Below, piece by piece: positions 1 through 11,187 of a DNA stretch of 64,000 nucleotides. The position numbers and the translations under genes are program-made. The notes under the pieces were generated by a model that was given only the letters and a program-made list of their open reading frames with translations, was not told the DNA's origin and did not search any database. Each line of letters begins with the position of its first letter. The stretch's first letter is position 1. Source of the stretch: Prochlorococcus sp. AG-409-L14. GTDB lineage: Bacteria > Cyanobacteriota > Cyanobacteriia > PCC-6307 > Cyanobiaceae. Location of the stretch: assembly GCA_003215545.1 (NCBI GenBank), contig QCKF01000005.1:1-64000 (forward strand), written 5' to 3'.

Positions 1-98
1 ATTTATAGAGCTTGCAAAAAATAAAATTGCAAAATTGATTTTAAAAACAGTTTTTTGTTTGGATAGATATCAATTCAATTTTCACTCCCATGTGATCT

Positions 99-1067
99 AT
101 GCCCATTGCCTCAGACATAACTGCACTGGTTGGACAAACTCCACTAGTTAGGCTGAACCGACTACCAAATGAATTTGGATGTAAAGCAGAGCTAATTGCA
201 AAACTAGAAAGCTTCAATCCAACAGCTTCAGTCAAAGACCGTATTGCTGGTGCAATGATTTCAACTGCTGAAAAAGCTGGAATTATTAATCCTAAAGAGA
301 CGGTTTTAGTAGAGCCCACAAGTGGAAATACAGGTATTGCCTTGGCAATGGTGGCCGCAGCAAAAGGTTATCGCCTTATCTTGACCATGCCAGACACCAT
401 GAGTACTGAAAGACGCTCAATGCTTAGAGCATATGGGGCTGAATTGCAGCTAACCCCAGGCGGAGAAGGAATACAAGGGGCAATTAAACTAGCCAACGAG
501 CTTGTAAAAGCAATTCCAAAAGCATATTTACTACAACAATTTGACAATCCATCTAATCCTGCAATACACGAAGAAACAACTGCTCAAGAAATTTGGAATG
601 ATTGCGAGGGCAAGATTGACGGCTTGATAGCAGGGATAGGAACTGGTGGAACAATTACAGGATGTGCTCGTCTTCTCAAGCAACGAAATCCTCAACTACA
701 AGTATTTGGAGTAGAACCGCATGCAAGCCCAATTCTGTCAGGGGGATGCGCTGGACCACACGTTATTCAGGGAATAGGCGCTGGGTTTATCCCAAGTGTT
801 CTGGACATAAAATTAGTAGATGAAGTTATTCCTATTCCAGATGATGACGCTATCAAAATAGGAAGACGCCTAGCGAAGGAAGAAGGACTATTGAGTGGAA
901 TTAGTAGTGGCGCGGCAGTGGCTGCTGCTCTTAGGATTGGAGGTAGAGCGGCAATGAAAGACAAGCGTCTTGTTGTCGTATTACCAAGCTTTGGGGAACG
1001 TTATCTATCAACTTCCATGTTTAATAATTCTTCTCCAATCACAACAGAACGAAATGGCAACCTTTGA
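99..1067 (+). CDS. cysK: Cysteine synthase A (O-acetylserine sulfhydrylase)
   Basis: ORF with [27 protein letters not shown] (PLP lysine) and [12 protein letters not shown] motifs. Confidence 0.95.
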   Translation: MPIASDITALVGQTPLVRLNRLPNEFGCKAELIAKLESFNPTASVKDRIAGAMISTAEKAGIINPKETVLVEPTSGNTGIALAMVAAAKGYRLILTMPDTMSTERRSMLRAYGAELQLTPGGEGIQGAIKLANELVKAIPKAYLLQQFDNPSNPAIHEETTAQEIWNDCEGKIDGLIAGIGTGGTITGCARLLKQRNPQLQVFGVEPHASPILSGGCAGPHVIQGIGAGFIPSVLDIKLVDEVIPIPDDDAIKIGRRLAKEEGLLSGISSGAAVAAALRIGGRAAMKDKRLVVVLPSFGERYLSTSMFNNSSPITTERNGNL

Positions 1068-1091
1068 GAAATGAAAACATAAGGAGTTCCA

Positions 1092-1787
1092 ATGACTTTA
1101 GACCCCTACGAAGTACTTGGAGTTGACTACAACGCAAGTTCTAAGGAAATCAAAGCAGCCTATAGATCTCTAGTTAAAAAACATCATCCTGATACAGGTG
1201 GAGATGCAACAACAATCCTGCAATTAAATGCTGCCTGGGCCGTTTTAGGAGACCAAGAGCAACGTCAAACTTATGACCAACAAAAAAACAATGATTTTCA
1301 TTTTGTCCAAGAAGCAAACAAAAGAGCCGTAAGAAATGCTTATGCATATTCAGCCGCCAAAGCAGTACATGTGGAAGTAAAAGAAGCCGAAGGAGCACTT
1401 ACTAATTGGTTGAAAACTGTATATTCTCCGAGCGATCGCCTACTAGGCGAAGTTATCAATCCTTTCCCTGCAAAACTTCGAGAACTTTCAGCAGATCCAT
1501 ACGATGAAACACTTATGAACGCCTTTTGCTTATATCTTGAAGAAAGCCAGAAACGTATACAAAAGGTCGAAAAGTGTTTTAGTTCCCAAGCAACACCAAA
1601 GGTTGCTAACAACTTAGGTATTGGTCTATATCACTGCCTATCTCAAGTAAAAGATGGACTAATTGAACTAGAGCGTTACACAATGGGTTACGTAGATAAT
1701 TATCTACACGATGGGAAAGAGATGCTTAGAGAAGCAAAGAAAAACCGTAAAAAGCTACAACTAGAGCGCCGTCGACTAATTAGCTAA
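1092..1787 (+). CDS. DnaJ-domain protein
   Basis: N-terminal J domain DPYEVLGVDYNASSKEIKAAYRSLVKKHHPD with HPD motif. Confidence 0.9.
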   Translation: MTLDPYEVLGVDYNASSKEIKAAYRSLVKKHHPDTGGDATTILQLNAAWAVLGDQEQRQTYDQQKNNDFHFVQEANKRAVRNAYAYSAAKAVHVEVKEAEGALTNWLKTVYSPSDRLLGEVINPFPAKLRELSADPYDETLMNAFCLYLEESQKRIQKVEKCFSSQATPKVANNLGIGLYHCLSQVKDGLIELERYTMGYVDNYLHDGKEMLREAKKNRKKLQLERRRLIS

Positions 1788-1820
1788 TAAAGGTAAAAGA
1801 CTCTTCAGCGAAATAGCTAT

Positions 1821-1858
1821 TCAAACTAGTTTGAGGTGACGACTTCACACTAGTTTGA
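1821..1858. terminator. Hairpin between convergent genes, candidate bidirectional terminator
   Basis: TCAAACTAGT (1821-1830) pairs with ACTAGTTTGA (1849-1858); inner GTGA/TCAC; lies between a + gene and a - gene. Confidence 0.5.
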
Positions 1859-1889
1859 GCATGCAGTAATAAAAAATATAAGGGTTTAA

Positions 1890-2162
1890 TTAAGACCAAT
1901 CTTCTAATTGATCAATTCTAAGCCAACTATCAGGTGCCGGCAATCTCCATCGCACTTGTGCATAGTCTCCATTTATTAATATAACTTCTCCTGGCCCATC
2001 AAAGATGTAATTAGTTGATGAAATATCACTTGCAATAGCCTCAAGACTATTTTCATATGCTTTCTTGTTGACCTTGACCAAGGCTCCTTTCCGGAAATTC
2101 TTGACAGGCTTTACAGAAGGTACTTTTAGCTCTTGTTCTCCAAAATTCTCAGACATGTGCAA
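1890..2162 (-). CDS. ndhO: NAD(P)H-quinone oxidoreductase subunit O
   Basis: KGALVKVNKKAYENSLEAIASD...YIFDGPGEVILINGDYAQVRWRLPAPDSWLRIDQLE is NdhO-like. Confidence 0.88.
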   Translation of the reverse strand: MHMSENFGEQELKVPSVKPVKNFRKGALVKVNKKAYENSLEAIASDISSTNYIFDGPGEVILINGDYAQVRWRLPAPDSWLRIDQLEDWS

Positions 2163-2346
2163 CCTTCAGATGATGCCAGCCTAAAGCCTGAAGAACTATG
2201 TCAGCCAATTGTCATATTCATTCGAGAATGAGAATTGGGAAATGAACCCTAAACCAACACAACAATGAAGTAAATCCCTGAGATATTAATTAAATTAATG
2301 AAGCGAATACCCTTAATCTCCTTCTTATTCCTTAGTTTCTGATCCC

Positions 2347-3318
2347 ATGCGCCTATTCCTTATTGGCTGCACCGGTTTTGTAGGACGTCAACTAGTACCA
2401 AACTTACTAAAAGCTGGGCATGAGCTGACATTAATAAGCCGAAAAAAGCTCAAAAACATAGATTCACAAGTAAAAGAACAAAATCAAGTCACACTTCTCC
2501 AACTAGATCCTAGTAATCCAAAAAGCTGGGAAACAACCCCTATTCTAAAAGCTCTATCGGAAGCTGAAGGGATTATCAATTTTGCAGGAGAACCTATCGC
2601 TGAAAAACGCTGGACATCAGAACATTGCCAAAAACTGACAAATAGTCGTATTCAAACAACCAAATCATTGGTCAAATCAATCGCTCAACTAAGGAAACCA
2701 CCACGAGTACTAATCAATGCATCTGCAGTCGGCTACTACGGTACAAGCAAAAATTCTGAATTCTCCGAAGAAAGTCCTCCTGGAAGTGACTTTTTAAGTA
2801 AATTATGTACTCAATGGGAGTACGAAGCTAATCAAAAGCCTCAAGGTACAAGGTTAGTTTTACTACGACTAGGTATTATTCTTGGATCAGATGGTGGTGC
2901 ACTTGGAAAAATGATTCCTGTTTTCAAAGCAGGTTTTGGTGGCCCAATTGGTAATGGAAAGCAATGGATGAGCTGGATTCATCGAGAAGATCTTTGTGAA
3001 ATAATTAATCAATCACTAACCGATAATCGGTGGAGAGGTGTTATCAACTGCGTCACACCTTCACCTGTCACAATGAAAGACTTTACACACGTTCTTGGAA
3101 AAATAATGAATAGACCAACACTAATTACAGTACCAGGAACTATCCTTAAACTTCTTTTAGGAGATGGAGCACGTGTTGTTCTTGATGGACAAAAAGTTAA
3201 GCCCAATAATCTAGAAAGACTTGGTTTTAAATATAAATATAGACAAATAGATGACGCACTAAAAGAAACCAGAGAGACAAGGGCAATAAGACAAGCTAAA
3301 CTAATAAGATTCACATGA
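2347..3318 (+). CDS. TIGR01777-type (SDR39U1-like) NAD-dependent epimerase
   Basis: MRLFLIGCTGFVGRQLVPNLL Rossmann start, INASAVGYYG and MSWIHREDL motifs. Confidence 0.88.
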   Translation: MRLFLIGCTGFVGRQLVPNLLKAGHELTLISRKKLKNIDSQVKEQNQVTLLQLDPSNPKSWETTPILKALSEAEGIINFAGEPIAEKRWTSEHCQKLTNSRIQTTKSLVKSIAQLRKPPRVLINASAVGYYGTSKNSEFSEESPPGSDFLSKLCTQWEYEANQKPQGTRLVLLRLGIILGSDGGALGKMIPVFKAGFGGPIGNGKQWMSWIHREDLCEIINQSLTDNRWRGVINCVTPSPVTMKDFTHVLGKIMNRPTLITVPGTILKLLLGDGARVVLDGQKVKPNNLERLGFKYKYRQIDDALKETRETRAIRQAKLIRFT

Positions 3319-3337
3319 TAAATATAAAATAAACTTA

Positions 3338-4546
3338 CTAATTATTAGCAAGAGATAGTTGATGAATTGCTTTTGCAATACTTTCTGCACCACCAGGTGG
3401 ACCAATACGAATCTCAGCTTGTCTTTTACATTCATTAATAAGTGAACTATCTTTCTGGCTCCTGTTTAAAAGCTCTAAACACAATTGAGCAGTTTTTTTC
3501 AATAAATTATTTGATTGGATTTTCGTATCAGCACAAAAAACTGTTGGACCTAAAAGTCTCCTTTGAGCTTCAGCAAAGGAACTGGTGAATTGTGGTCCAG
3601 AACCTGGCAATTGCAAAACAGGCTTTTCAAGACCCACAGCTTGCTCGGCAGCAGTTCCTGACATACTCATCAAAACGTGACTACCATGCAAAACCGCAAC
3701 AAAAGAATCCCTATGGACATTAATTATAAAAGGTCCATTAGATAACTTACTAACAAGAAGATTAGCTTCGTTGACTTCAAATTTCCAACCATGACAACTT
3801 ACAAGATCATTCAAAGTACAATCATCAAGGCCCTCAACCAAAGCCATATCAATAGTTATTTGATTCTCAATGAACATCTTTTCCGGAAGCTGCTCAATAA
3901 CAGCTAACATTAAAATGATATTTCCGTCTAGCTCAGGGCGTCTACTTCCAGGCAAAAGACCTAGACGTGTTTTTACCTTAGGCAATCCAGTAAGTTGGGT
4001 TAAGACTTGATCGAAGAATGGATTACCCAAAAAAAGCACAGGTTTTTTAAGCTGAATACTTAAGTCATCAGCAGTTAGCTGATCGCGACTATAAATCCTC
4101 AAAAAACTTTTACTTCTTAAACATTGTCCACAAGGCCATGGCAGGCTCAACCTGCCTTCATAATGACTCGAATAAGCCACAAGATAAGTAACCACAAAAT
4201 TACCTGATAACCAAGCAGCTATTACAGGAATTATGTCGCCTATAACAATCAGCAAATCATAACTTCTCGAAATAGATAAAAGATATATAACCCTTCGCAA
4301 TAAATAAAAAACTTGACCTTGACATAATTCTGTCAATCGTCCTTTCCAACTCGTATATCCAAGACCTCCAGTAGTAAATACATGAGTTTTCCCAAGGGTT
4401 CTTATGCCATTTTTATTATATGATTCACCATGCCCAACCAAAGGAAGAGCATCTACTTTATGTCCAAGTTTCTTTAATGCATTGCCAATATAAACCCCTG
4501 ATAGATCTTCTCCATGCCCATTACTTATAAGTAAAAACCTTGACAA
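3338..4546 (-). CDS. Lipid-A-disaccharide synthase-related protein (TIGR03492-like)
   Basis: LLISNGHGEDLSG...LLPGSRRPE...SGTAAEQAVGLEKPVLQLPG. The ORF-track start (4618) overlaps the upstream gene; a TTG at 4546, just after that gene's stop, is a better start (SRFLLISNGHGED). Confidence 0.8.
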   Translation of the reverse strand: MSRFLLISNGHGEDLSGVYIGNALKKLGHKVDALPLVGHGESYNKNGIRTLGKTHVFTTGGLGYTSWKGRLTELCQGQVFYLLRRVIYLLSISRSYDLLIVIGDIIPVIAAWLSGNFVVTYLVAYSSHYEGRLSLPWPCGQCLRSKSFLRIYSRDQLTADDLSIQLKKPVLFLGNPFFDQVLTQLTGLPKVKTRLGLLPGSRRPELDGNIILMLAVIEQLPEKMFIENQITIDMALVEGLDDCTLNDLVSCHGWKFEVNEANLLVSKLSNGPFIINVHRDSFVAVLHGSHVLMSMSGTAAEQAVGLEKPVLQLPGSGPQFTSSFAEAQRRLLGPTVFCADTKIQSNNLLKKTAQLCLELLNRSQKDSSLINECKRQAEIRIGPPGGAESIAKAIHQLSLANN

Positions 4547-4547
4547 T

Positions 4548-4976
4548 TTAGAAATCCAACCAATCTTTAATTTTCTGCAAAGCTTTCCAGTCTGGCTTAC
4601 GTGTAAGGCCATCCTCAACTGATTCTTTTAGGTCAATCTTAAAGTCAGGTGCTGCAAATAAAATCCTTTTTACAACATCAATATGATCCCTAACTCCTTT
4701 AGACTTTGTTTCAAGAAGAGCTAAGCTAAGGTTAATTCTAGCTTGAGGATCTTGAGCATTTAATTTCACTGCAATACGTGCAGAACGCAACGCATCTTCA
4801 TATTCATCACAAAGCAATTGCAACCAAGCCAAACAAGTCCAACCCGCTGAATTGTTAGGCGATGAAGTTGTAATCACTTGAAAATCTTTTATCAGCTCAT
4901 CTATTGGTACACCAGATTTATAGCGTTCCATGGCATCTTCAAATATGTTTTCTTGATCGCTCGTCATTTGATTCAC
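4548..4976 (-). CDS. TPR-like conserved protein
   Basis: Helical repeat pattern WTCLAWLQLLCDEYEDALRSARIAVKLNAQDPQARINLSLAL. Confidence 0.7.
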   Translation of the reverse strand: MNQMTSDQENIFEDAMERYKSGVPIDELIKDFQVITTSSPNNSAGWTCLAWLQLLCDEYEDALRSARIAVKLNAQDPQARINLSLALLETKSKGVRDHIDVVKRILFAAPDFKIDLKESVEDGLTRKPDWKALQKIKDWLDF

Positions 4977-5026
4977 AATAATTATTCAGAGAGTAAGTCT
5001 AACTAGAAATGTTACTAACCAAATCA

Positions 5027-5431
5027 TTAAACAGCAAAGGAACTACCACAACCACAAGTTTGAGTTGCATTGGGATTTGTGAAATTAAAGCCCCCTCCAA
5101 TTAAGTCTGTACTGAAATCGAGTTGCATGCCATAGATATATAAAAGACTTTTTGGATCACAAACCACTCTAAAAGAAGTACCTTCTTTAGGTTTGTATTC
5201 ATAAATCTCATCACCCTTTTCAATATCAGAAGCCAAAACGAAATCCATCGTATAGCTCATACCACTACATCCTCCTGAACGAACACCAACTCGTAAAACC
5301 TTTTCTTTTCCCTGATCAGCGCATAAAGCTGCCAATTGCTTCATGGCAACTTCAGTTATAAGAATGCCTTTGCCATCCTTAGCAGTATGGGCAACAGTAG
5401 CTTCGGCGGGGCTAGTCATCTTGAGAACCAC
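5027..5431 (-). CDS. HesB/IscA/SufA-type iron-sulfur assembly protein
   Basis: SGGCSGMSY and TCGCGSSF cysteine motifs. Confidence 0.93.
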   Translation of the reverse strand: MVLKMTSPAEATVAHTAKDGKGILITEVAMKQLAALCADQGKEKVLRVGVRSGGCSGMSYTMDFVLASDIEKGDEIYEYKPKEGTSFRVVCDPKSLLYIYGMQLDFSTDLIGGGFNFTNPNATQTCGCGSSFAV

Positions 5432-5525
5432 AGAACTATGATCACTTTATGGAGGAACGTGATTTAGTCACTGCAATTATGCCCAAGTTATTAATAGAGT
5501 CAGAGGGTCCTTATCCTCAAAAATT

Positions 5526-6986
5526 TTGAAGGTAGCAATAGTAGGAGCTGGGCTAGCTGGATTGACAGCAGCTGTAGACCTAGTAGAAGCAGGTCATTCA
5601 GTAGATCTGTATGAAGCAAGACCCTTTATGGGCGGGAAAGTAGGGAGCTGGGAAGACCCTCAAGGAAATCATATAGAGATGGGCTTGCATGTGTTCTTTT
5701 TCAATTACGCCAATCTTTTTGCGCTCATGCGCAAAGTAGGGGCCATTGACAATCTTCTAGCCAAGGATCACACACATTTGTTCGTTAATAAGGGTGCTGA
5801 CGTTCGCTCACTAGATTTCAGATTCGGGCTAGGAGCCCCCTTTAACGGACTAAAAGCTTTTTTCACAACCCCTCAACTGAATTGGATCGACAAACTCCAG
5901 AATGCCCTAGCCCTAGGAACTAGTCCCATTGTACGTGGATTAATTGACTATGAAGGAGCTATGAAAACAATAAGAACACTTGATTCAATTAGTTTCCAAA
6001 AATGGTTTTTAAGCCATGGCGGCAGCCTTAATAGTATTAAAAGAATGTGGAATCCAATAGCATATGCTCTGGGTTTTATTGATTGTGAAGCGATATCAGC
6101 AAGATGCATGCTCACTATCTTCATGATGTTTGCCTCACGAACAGAAGCCTCAAAATTAAATCTTCTAAAAGGCTCTCCACATAATTGGCTAACAAAGCCC
6201 ATTTTGGATTACATCAAGGCAAGAGGAGGAAAACTTCATCTAAGACATAGAGTTAAAGAAGTTCACTTTCAAGAAAATAAAATAGCAGAGGTAACTGGAT
6301 TAACACTAGGTACTCCTGATGGGGAAATTACTATCAAAGCTGATAAATATTTAGCTGCTTGTGATGTGCCAGGTATCAAGAAATTAATCCCAAAGGAATG
6401 GAGAAAGTTTTCACAATTTAAAGCTATAGAAAAACTTGATGCAGTTCCGGTTGCAACTGTACAACTTAGATATAATGGATGGGTTACAGAATTGAATAAA
6501 GACTCTGCAAGAGTTGATCTATCCACTGCATCTGGTTTAGATAACTTGCTTTATACAGCAGATGCAGATTTTAGTTGTTTCGCAGACCTTGCACTTACTA
6601 GTCCAGATGACTATCGCAAAGAAGGTCTAGGTTCATTGCTTCAATGTGTTCTTACTCCAGGAGACCCATGGATCAAGAAATCAATTGAGGAGATTGTTCA
6701 ACATACTGATAGTCAAGTGAGAGAACTTTTCCCTTCTTCTAGAAAGTTAACTATGGTTTGGAGTAATGTTGTCAAACTTGCTGAGTCACTTTATCGAGAA
6801 GCTCCAGGGATGGAGCCTTATAGGCCTCAACAGACCACACCTATTACAAATTTTTTCTTAGCTGGTAGTTATACCCGTCAGGATTACATTGACTCTATGG
6901 AAGGTGCAACTATGAGTGGGCATTTAGCTGCAGCAGCAATTTTGAACAAACCAGTTGATTTAGCGACTAATCCTTCAGTGGCCTAA
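5526..6986 (+). CDS. crtQ: Zeta-carotene desaturase (9,9'-di-cis)
   Basis: [43 protein letters not shown] motif; C-terminal [22 protein letters not shown]. Confidence 0.92.
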   Translation: MKVAIVGAGLAGLTAAVDLVEAGHSVDLYEARPFMGGKVGSWEDPQGNHIEMGLHVFFFNYANLFALMRKVGAIDNLLAKDHTHLFVNKGADVRSLDFRFGLGAPFNGLKAFFTTPQLNWIDKLQNALALGTSPIVRGLIDYEGAMKTIRTLDSISFQKWFLSHGGSLNSIKRMWNPIAYALGFIDCEAISARCMLTIFMMFASRTEASKLNLLKGSPHNWLTKPILDYIKARGGKLHLRHRVKEVHFQENKIAEVTGLTLGTPDGEITIKADKYLAACDVPGIKKLIPKEWRKFSQFKAIEKLDAVPVATVQLRYNGWVTELNKDSARVDLSTASGLDNLLYTADADFSCFADLALTSPDDYRKEGLGSLLQCVLTPGDPWIKKSIEEIVQHTDSQVRELFPSSRKLTMVWSNVVKLAESLYREAPGMEPYRPQQTTPITNFFLAGSYTRQDYIDSMEGATMSGHLAAAAILNKPVDLATNPSVA

Positions 6987-6990
6987 GAAA

Positions 6991-7464
6991 ATGGGACGTT
7001 GGCTTGAACACACAGTAATCACATCAATTCAGGCTCCTGTAAATCAGGTTTGGCATGTTTGGAGCGACCTTGAAGCCATGCCCTTATGGATGAGCTGGAT
7101 TGAATCAGTCAAAACCATAGACAAATCTGCAACCTCTTTACCTGATTTAACTGAATGGACCTTGGCTGCGAATGGATTTCGATTTAAATGGAAAGCCCAA
7201 ATAATTGAACGCATAGAAGCACAAAAATTGAAGTGGGTTTCAGTAGGTGGGCTTCCCACAAAAGGATCTGTTCGGTTTTATTCAGAAAAGGAAAACTCCA
7301 CATCAGTCAAATTAGTGATTTCTTATGAGTTACCAAAAATTTTGGCTCCGTTAATGGAACCAAATATTTTAGGAGGTATGGTAAATAAAGAACTGCAAGC
7401 CAATATAGATAGATTTAGAGACCTTGTAGAAAGTGGTTATCCAAAGGAGAAAAGCAAAAATTGA
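6991..7464 (+). CDS. SRPBCC/START-type polyketide cyclase-like protein
   Basis: ITSIQAPVNQVWHVWSDLEAMPLWMSWIESV, closely follows crtQ. Confidence 0.8.
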   Translation: MGRWLEHTVITSIQAPVNQVWHVWSDLEAMPLWMSWIESVKTIDKSATSLPDLTEWTLAANGFRFKWKAQIIERIEAQKLKWVSVGGLPTKGSVRFYSEKENSTSVKLVISYELPKILAPLMEPNILGGMVNKELQANIDRFRDLVESGYPKEKSKN

Positions 7465-7517
7465 AAAAATATCTTTTACAAAGTAGTTCTTAAATAAAAT
7501 TCAAATCATAAATCAAC

Positions 7518-8318
7518 TTATAAAACATTAATACAAGCTTGAATTAGGCCTTCTAGATCATGTGGAGTGGCTTCATTGTCCAAACGAAAGAAATATTTCT
7601 TACAGACGAGTGTTGTTTGTGGACCTATTGAAACTAACTTGACAGAGTCAATAATCTTGAGCCAATCCGATCCAAACTCCTGATTTAATAACTTAGCAGT
7701 ATGTAAAGCTGTTTTACCACTAGTAAAGGCAATTGCATCAACTTTTCTTTCTAAAATAGCCCTAAAAGCTATTTTAGGCAGGCTCTTTGGGCAACATGAT
7801 TCATAGGCAGGAACTTCTACTACTTGAAAGCCTTTTTGCATAAAAGTTTCTGACAATACCTTTCTACCGCCACTTTCAACTCTTGGTATAAGTAACTTGG
7901 AATCTGAACCACTATCAGGGAAATGTTCCAACAAACTTTCAGCTACAAAATCTGGAGGGACAAAATCTACAAGAGCTCCTAAGTCCTTCAAAACTTCCGC
8001 AGTTTTACTACCAACAGCAGCGATTTTTAAATTTTCTGGTCGCTTAAGTATATTCCTTCCAATAATCTCTAATCTTTTGGCAACTGATCTTACGCCATTA
8101 GCACTTGAAAAGATAATCCAATCAAACTTTTCCCAAACCTCAAGTGCTTGATCAAGAGGCTCCCAAGTAGAAGGAGGCGTAATAACTAATGCAGGTAGTG
8201 CAATCACATTTGCACCTAATAATTTCAAAAGTCTTTGAGCCTCTCCTTGTTGTGATTCTGCACGAGTTACAATAACCGTTCTCCCTAGTAAAGGTAAGTC
8301 AGAAGGATGGTATTTCAT
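7518..8318 (-). CDS. hemD: Uroporphyrinogen-III synthase
   Basis: GRTVIVTRAESQQGEAQRLLKLLGANVIALPAL; WIIFSSANGVRSV; IAFTSGKTA. Confidence 0.88.
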   Translation of the reverse strand: MKYHPSDLPLLGRTVIVTRAESQQGEAQRLLKLLGANVIALPALVITPPSTWEPLDQALEVWEKFDWIIFSSANGVRSVAKRLEIIGRNILKRPENLKIAAVGSKTAEVLKDLGALVDFVPPDFVAESLLEHFPDSGSDSKLLIPRVESGGRKVLSETFMQKGFQVVEVPAYESCCPKSLPKIAFRAILERKVDAIAFTSGKTALHTAKLLNQEFGSDWLKIIDSVKLVSIGPQTTLVCKKYFFRLDNEATPHDLEGLIQACINVL

Positions 8319-9523
8319 TAATCGCCTAAATTAATTATTCCTGCCAAATCATTCACCAATGTATTAGCTTTATCTTTTCTACCTTGAGTAATAAAAAGAT
8401 CTATAGCTTTCCGTAAACCTTGGCGTGCTGCATTGATATCACCTAAACCAAATCTTAATAAAGCAAGATTCTGGCAAGTTTCAGGATGCATAGGATTAAT
8501 TTTTTCTGCATTTATATAAGCACTTAATGCACTATCTATATCACCAATCTTACGCTTAAGCAAGCCAAGGTTAAACCAACCCAACAAGACTTCAGGTGCA
8601 CTATTCGTTACCATCTCAGTTAGATTAATAGCCTTATCTAAATCTCCTAGCTTCATATATAAGCCAGCCAAATTTAATCTTGCACCAATAATTACTCGGT
8701 CATCAAGAGGCAATTTAATGGCCCTTTGATAGCTATAAATGGCCTTGTCAGGATCAATTGTACTTAACGCAATCCCCATACAAAATAATAGCTCATATTC
8801 CTCCATAACATTCTTCTGAGAAGAATGTTGTAATTTCTGCAAGCCTTCTTGCAAAAGATTCAACCCCTTCTCGATAGAACCCTCTTCTACTTCTAAAGCG
8901 CCAAGTTTGGCACAAGCATAAGGATCTCCTGGATTCAGGCTAAGCCATTGCTCCATAGATTCTCGAAGCTTTTTTGACTTTTTTTTAGTTTTAATTACTT
9001 CTTCTCGATATCCATCATGAATCAAAGCAGGACTAAGACAATCCACCAAGCGCCAAGTTGGTTCCTTAGCAATAATCGAGCTAACGCTATCATCAATTAT
9101 TGAATGATATGGACGGTTCCAGCTAATTCTCGGATGATTGCGAAAAAGCCTACTAACCATTGAATAAGGAGCCATTGCAGCACCAACCTCATATCGCAAT
9201 AAATTAATTACAAGAACATCCTCTAAGGCTATTAATGACTTCAATACTGGAATACATTCGGAATTAAGTTGTTCATCTGCATCTAATACCAGCACCCAAT
9301 CACCATGAACTAAATTCAATGCATAATTACGAGCTGGTGCAAAATCTCCAGGCCAGTCCATATGATGAACTTTTGCACCAGCAGCTTCTGCCAATGTAAT
9401 TGTTGAATCTTTTGAACCTGTATCAACAATAACTATTTCATCTACAAAATCTTTTACAGAAGACAAACAAGATCCTATAAGCTCCTCTTCATCACGAACA
9501 ATCATAGAAAGGCTAATCATCAT
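8318..9523 (-). CDS. Family 2 glycosyltransferase with TPR repeats
   Basis: ISLSMIVRDEEELIGSCLSSVKDFVDEIVIVDTGSKDST...LVLDADEQL plus C-terminal TPR repeats. Confidence 0.9.
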   Translation of the reverse strand: MMISLSMIVRDEEELIGSCLSSVKDFVDEIVIVDTGSKDSTITLAEAAGAKVHHMDWPGDFAPARNYALNLVHGDWVLVLDADEQLNSECIPVLKSLIALEDVLVINLLRYEVGAAMAPYSMVSRLFRNHPRISWNRPYHSIIDDSVSSIIAKEPTWRLVDCLSPALIHDGYREEVIKTKKKSKKLRESMEQWLSLNPGDPYACAKLGALEVEEGSIEKGLNLLQEGLQKLQHSSQKNVMEEYELLFCMGIALSTIDPDKAIYSYQRAIKLPLDDRVIIGARLNLAGLYMKLGDLDKAINLTEMVTNSAPEVLLGWFNLGLLKRKIGDIDSALSAYINAEKINPMHPETCQNLALLRFGLGDINAARQGLRKAIDLFITQGRKDKANTLVNDLAGIINLGD

Positions 9524-9538
9524 GAAAAATCTAAAACT

Positions 9539-11182
9539 TTAATCGGTGAAATCTGTAAGATTAAAATCCTTAATTTCATTATTCATATGCCTAGATTCGA
9601 ATAGCATTGCAAGTGCCCTCTCTTGAGCATCTGGCATTTGGCCTGGACTATAGGAAAAAGGAATGGAAGGATCTAAGAGTTTAGTCAAATCAGAGAAAAG
9701 ATACTGACTTCCATAAAAAGCTAAGCCAACAAGTAATTGCTGACGTTGTAATTGTTGAATAGCTTGATTCCATCTTTCTTCTTGAAAATTAGCACCAACA
9801 AACGGATTACCTCTGCTAAAAATTTGTAAGAATATAGGAACTTCTCCCAATCTATCTATATCTAAAGGGTTTAATTTGTCATCTTTCCAAGGACTAACGG
9901 CATATGGATGACAAATTAAACTTCTAAATCCAGAAGAACTAGGAATAGATAATGCAGGGGCATTTTTGGTTAGTATTTGAGATTTAGGGAGATCATCTAT
10001 ACTGATAAAATTTATACCATTAACAACCTTTTCGATTTTCTTTTGACAAGAAGATTTTAGCGTTTCGAAGACTAACTTATTCTTTAAATAATTTTCATTA
10101 TCATTCTCCAAAGATGGATTTTCGAAGAAAAAAGATTTGTTTTTTTTCGAACTAAAATTAATTTTTTCTAATGCTTGATTCCTTCTTTGCAAGGCTTCTT
10201 CTAATCGTGAGTTTGGCACTCTTCCAGAAAGTAATGCATCACAAATGGATTGAATAGCGACTTCCGGAGACCTTGGCATCATCAGCACATCAGCCCCAGC
10301 CTCAAAAGCTAAAACAGCTGCCTCTCCTTCTCCGCAATATTTAGTTATAGCACCCATCATAAGAGCATCGGTAACCACTATCCCTTCAAAACCAAGCTCT
10401 TTTCGAAGTAAGTTTATCAAAATATTCTTTGAAAAAGTTGCTGGATTTTGTGAATCTAATTTTGGGAATAATAAATGCCCAGCCATGACACTACTAACAC
10501 CTTCCTTAATAAGCGTCCGAAAAGGAATTAACTCCAAGTCTCTTATTCTTTTGATTGGATGGTTGATTATTGGCAACTCCAAATGAGAATCGATATCCGC
10601 ATCACCATGACCTGGAAAATGTTTTGCACAAGAGAGAACACCTTGAGAGACCAAACCTTTATGAAAGGCGGTAGCTAAAGCTGAAACAGTAAATGGCTCT
10701 TCTCCCCAAGCCCGAAGATTAATCACAGGATTGGCTGGGTTGGTATTAATATCACATACTGGGGCTAGAACCCAATTCAAACCACAAAGTCTTGCTTGTC
10801 TGCCAACACAAATACCATATTCCTTAGCAAAAATAAGTGCTTTTTTAGGATCTTTCTTATAAATTTCACCTAGTCCCATAGGAGGTATTAGCGATGTTCC
10901 TCCTTTAAATCTCTGTCCAAGACCTTCTTCAATATCAGCACATAGCAATATTTTCCCAGATGAATAATCCTGCAAAGATTTGCATCTAACTTCTAACTCA
11001 AGAATATGTCCACCAAGAAGGATCACTCCGCCAACTCCAATCTCTAAATAACTTCTAAGTTCAGAATTACTAATCTCCCAAAGAGGAAACTCTCTTTCAC
11101 TATCTAAAAGATGGCCACTCGCTCTAACTACCAATAATTGAGCTACCTGACTTGCAAGTTCTCTGCAGCTTTGAAAAAGCAT
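9539..11182 (-). CDS. GH3 beta-N-acetylhexosaminidase (NagZ-like)
   Basis: KHFPGHGDADIDSHLELP and GFEGIVVTDALMMGAI motifs. Confidence 0.9.
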   Translation of the reverse strand: MLFQSCRELASQVAQLLVVRASGHLLDSEREFPLWEISNSELRSYLEIGVGGVILLGGHILELEVRCKSLQDYSSGKILLCADIEEGLGQRFKGGTSLIPPMGLGEIYKKDPKKALIFAKEYGICVGRQARLCGLNWVLAPVCDINTNPANPVINLRAWGEEPFTVSALATAFHKGLVSQGVLSCAKHFPGHGDADIDSHLELPIINHPIKRIRDLELIPFRTLIKEGVSSVMAGHLLFPKLDSQNPATFSKNILINLLRKELGFEGIVVTDALMMGAITKYCGEGEAAVLAFEAGADVLMMPRSPEVAIQSICDALLSGRVPNSRLEEALQRRNQALEKINFSSKKNKSFFFENPSLENDNENYLKNKLVFETLKSSCQKKIEKVVNGINFISIDDLPKSQILTKNAPALSIPSSSGFRSLICHPYAVSPWKDDKLNPLDIDRLGEVPIFLQIFSRGNPFVGANFQEERWNQAIQQLQRQQLLVGLAFYGSQYLFSDLTKLLDPSIPFSYSPGQMPDAQERALAMLFESRHMNNEIKDFNLTDFTD

Positions 11183-11187
11183 AAAAT

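Noticed and set aside
1432-1439. GCGATCGC (HIP1-type) palindrome
   Set aside because: Only one copy noticed in this window, inside a CDS; no pattern.
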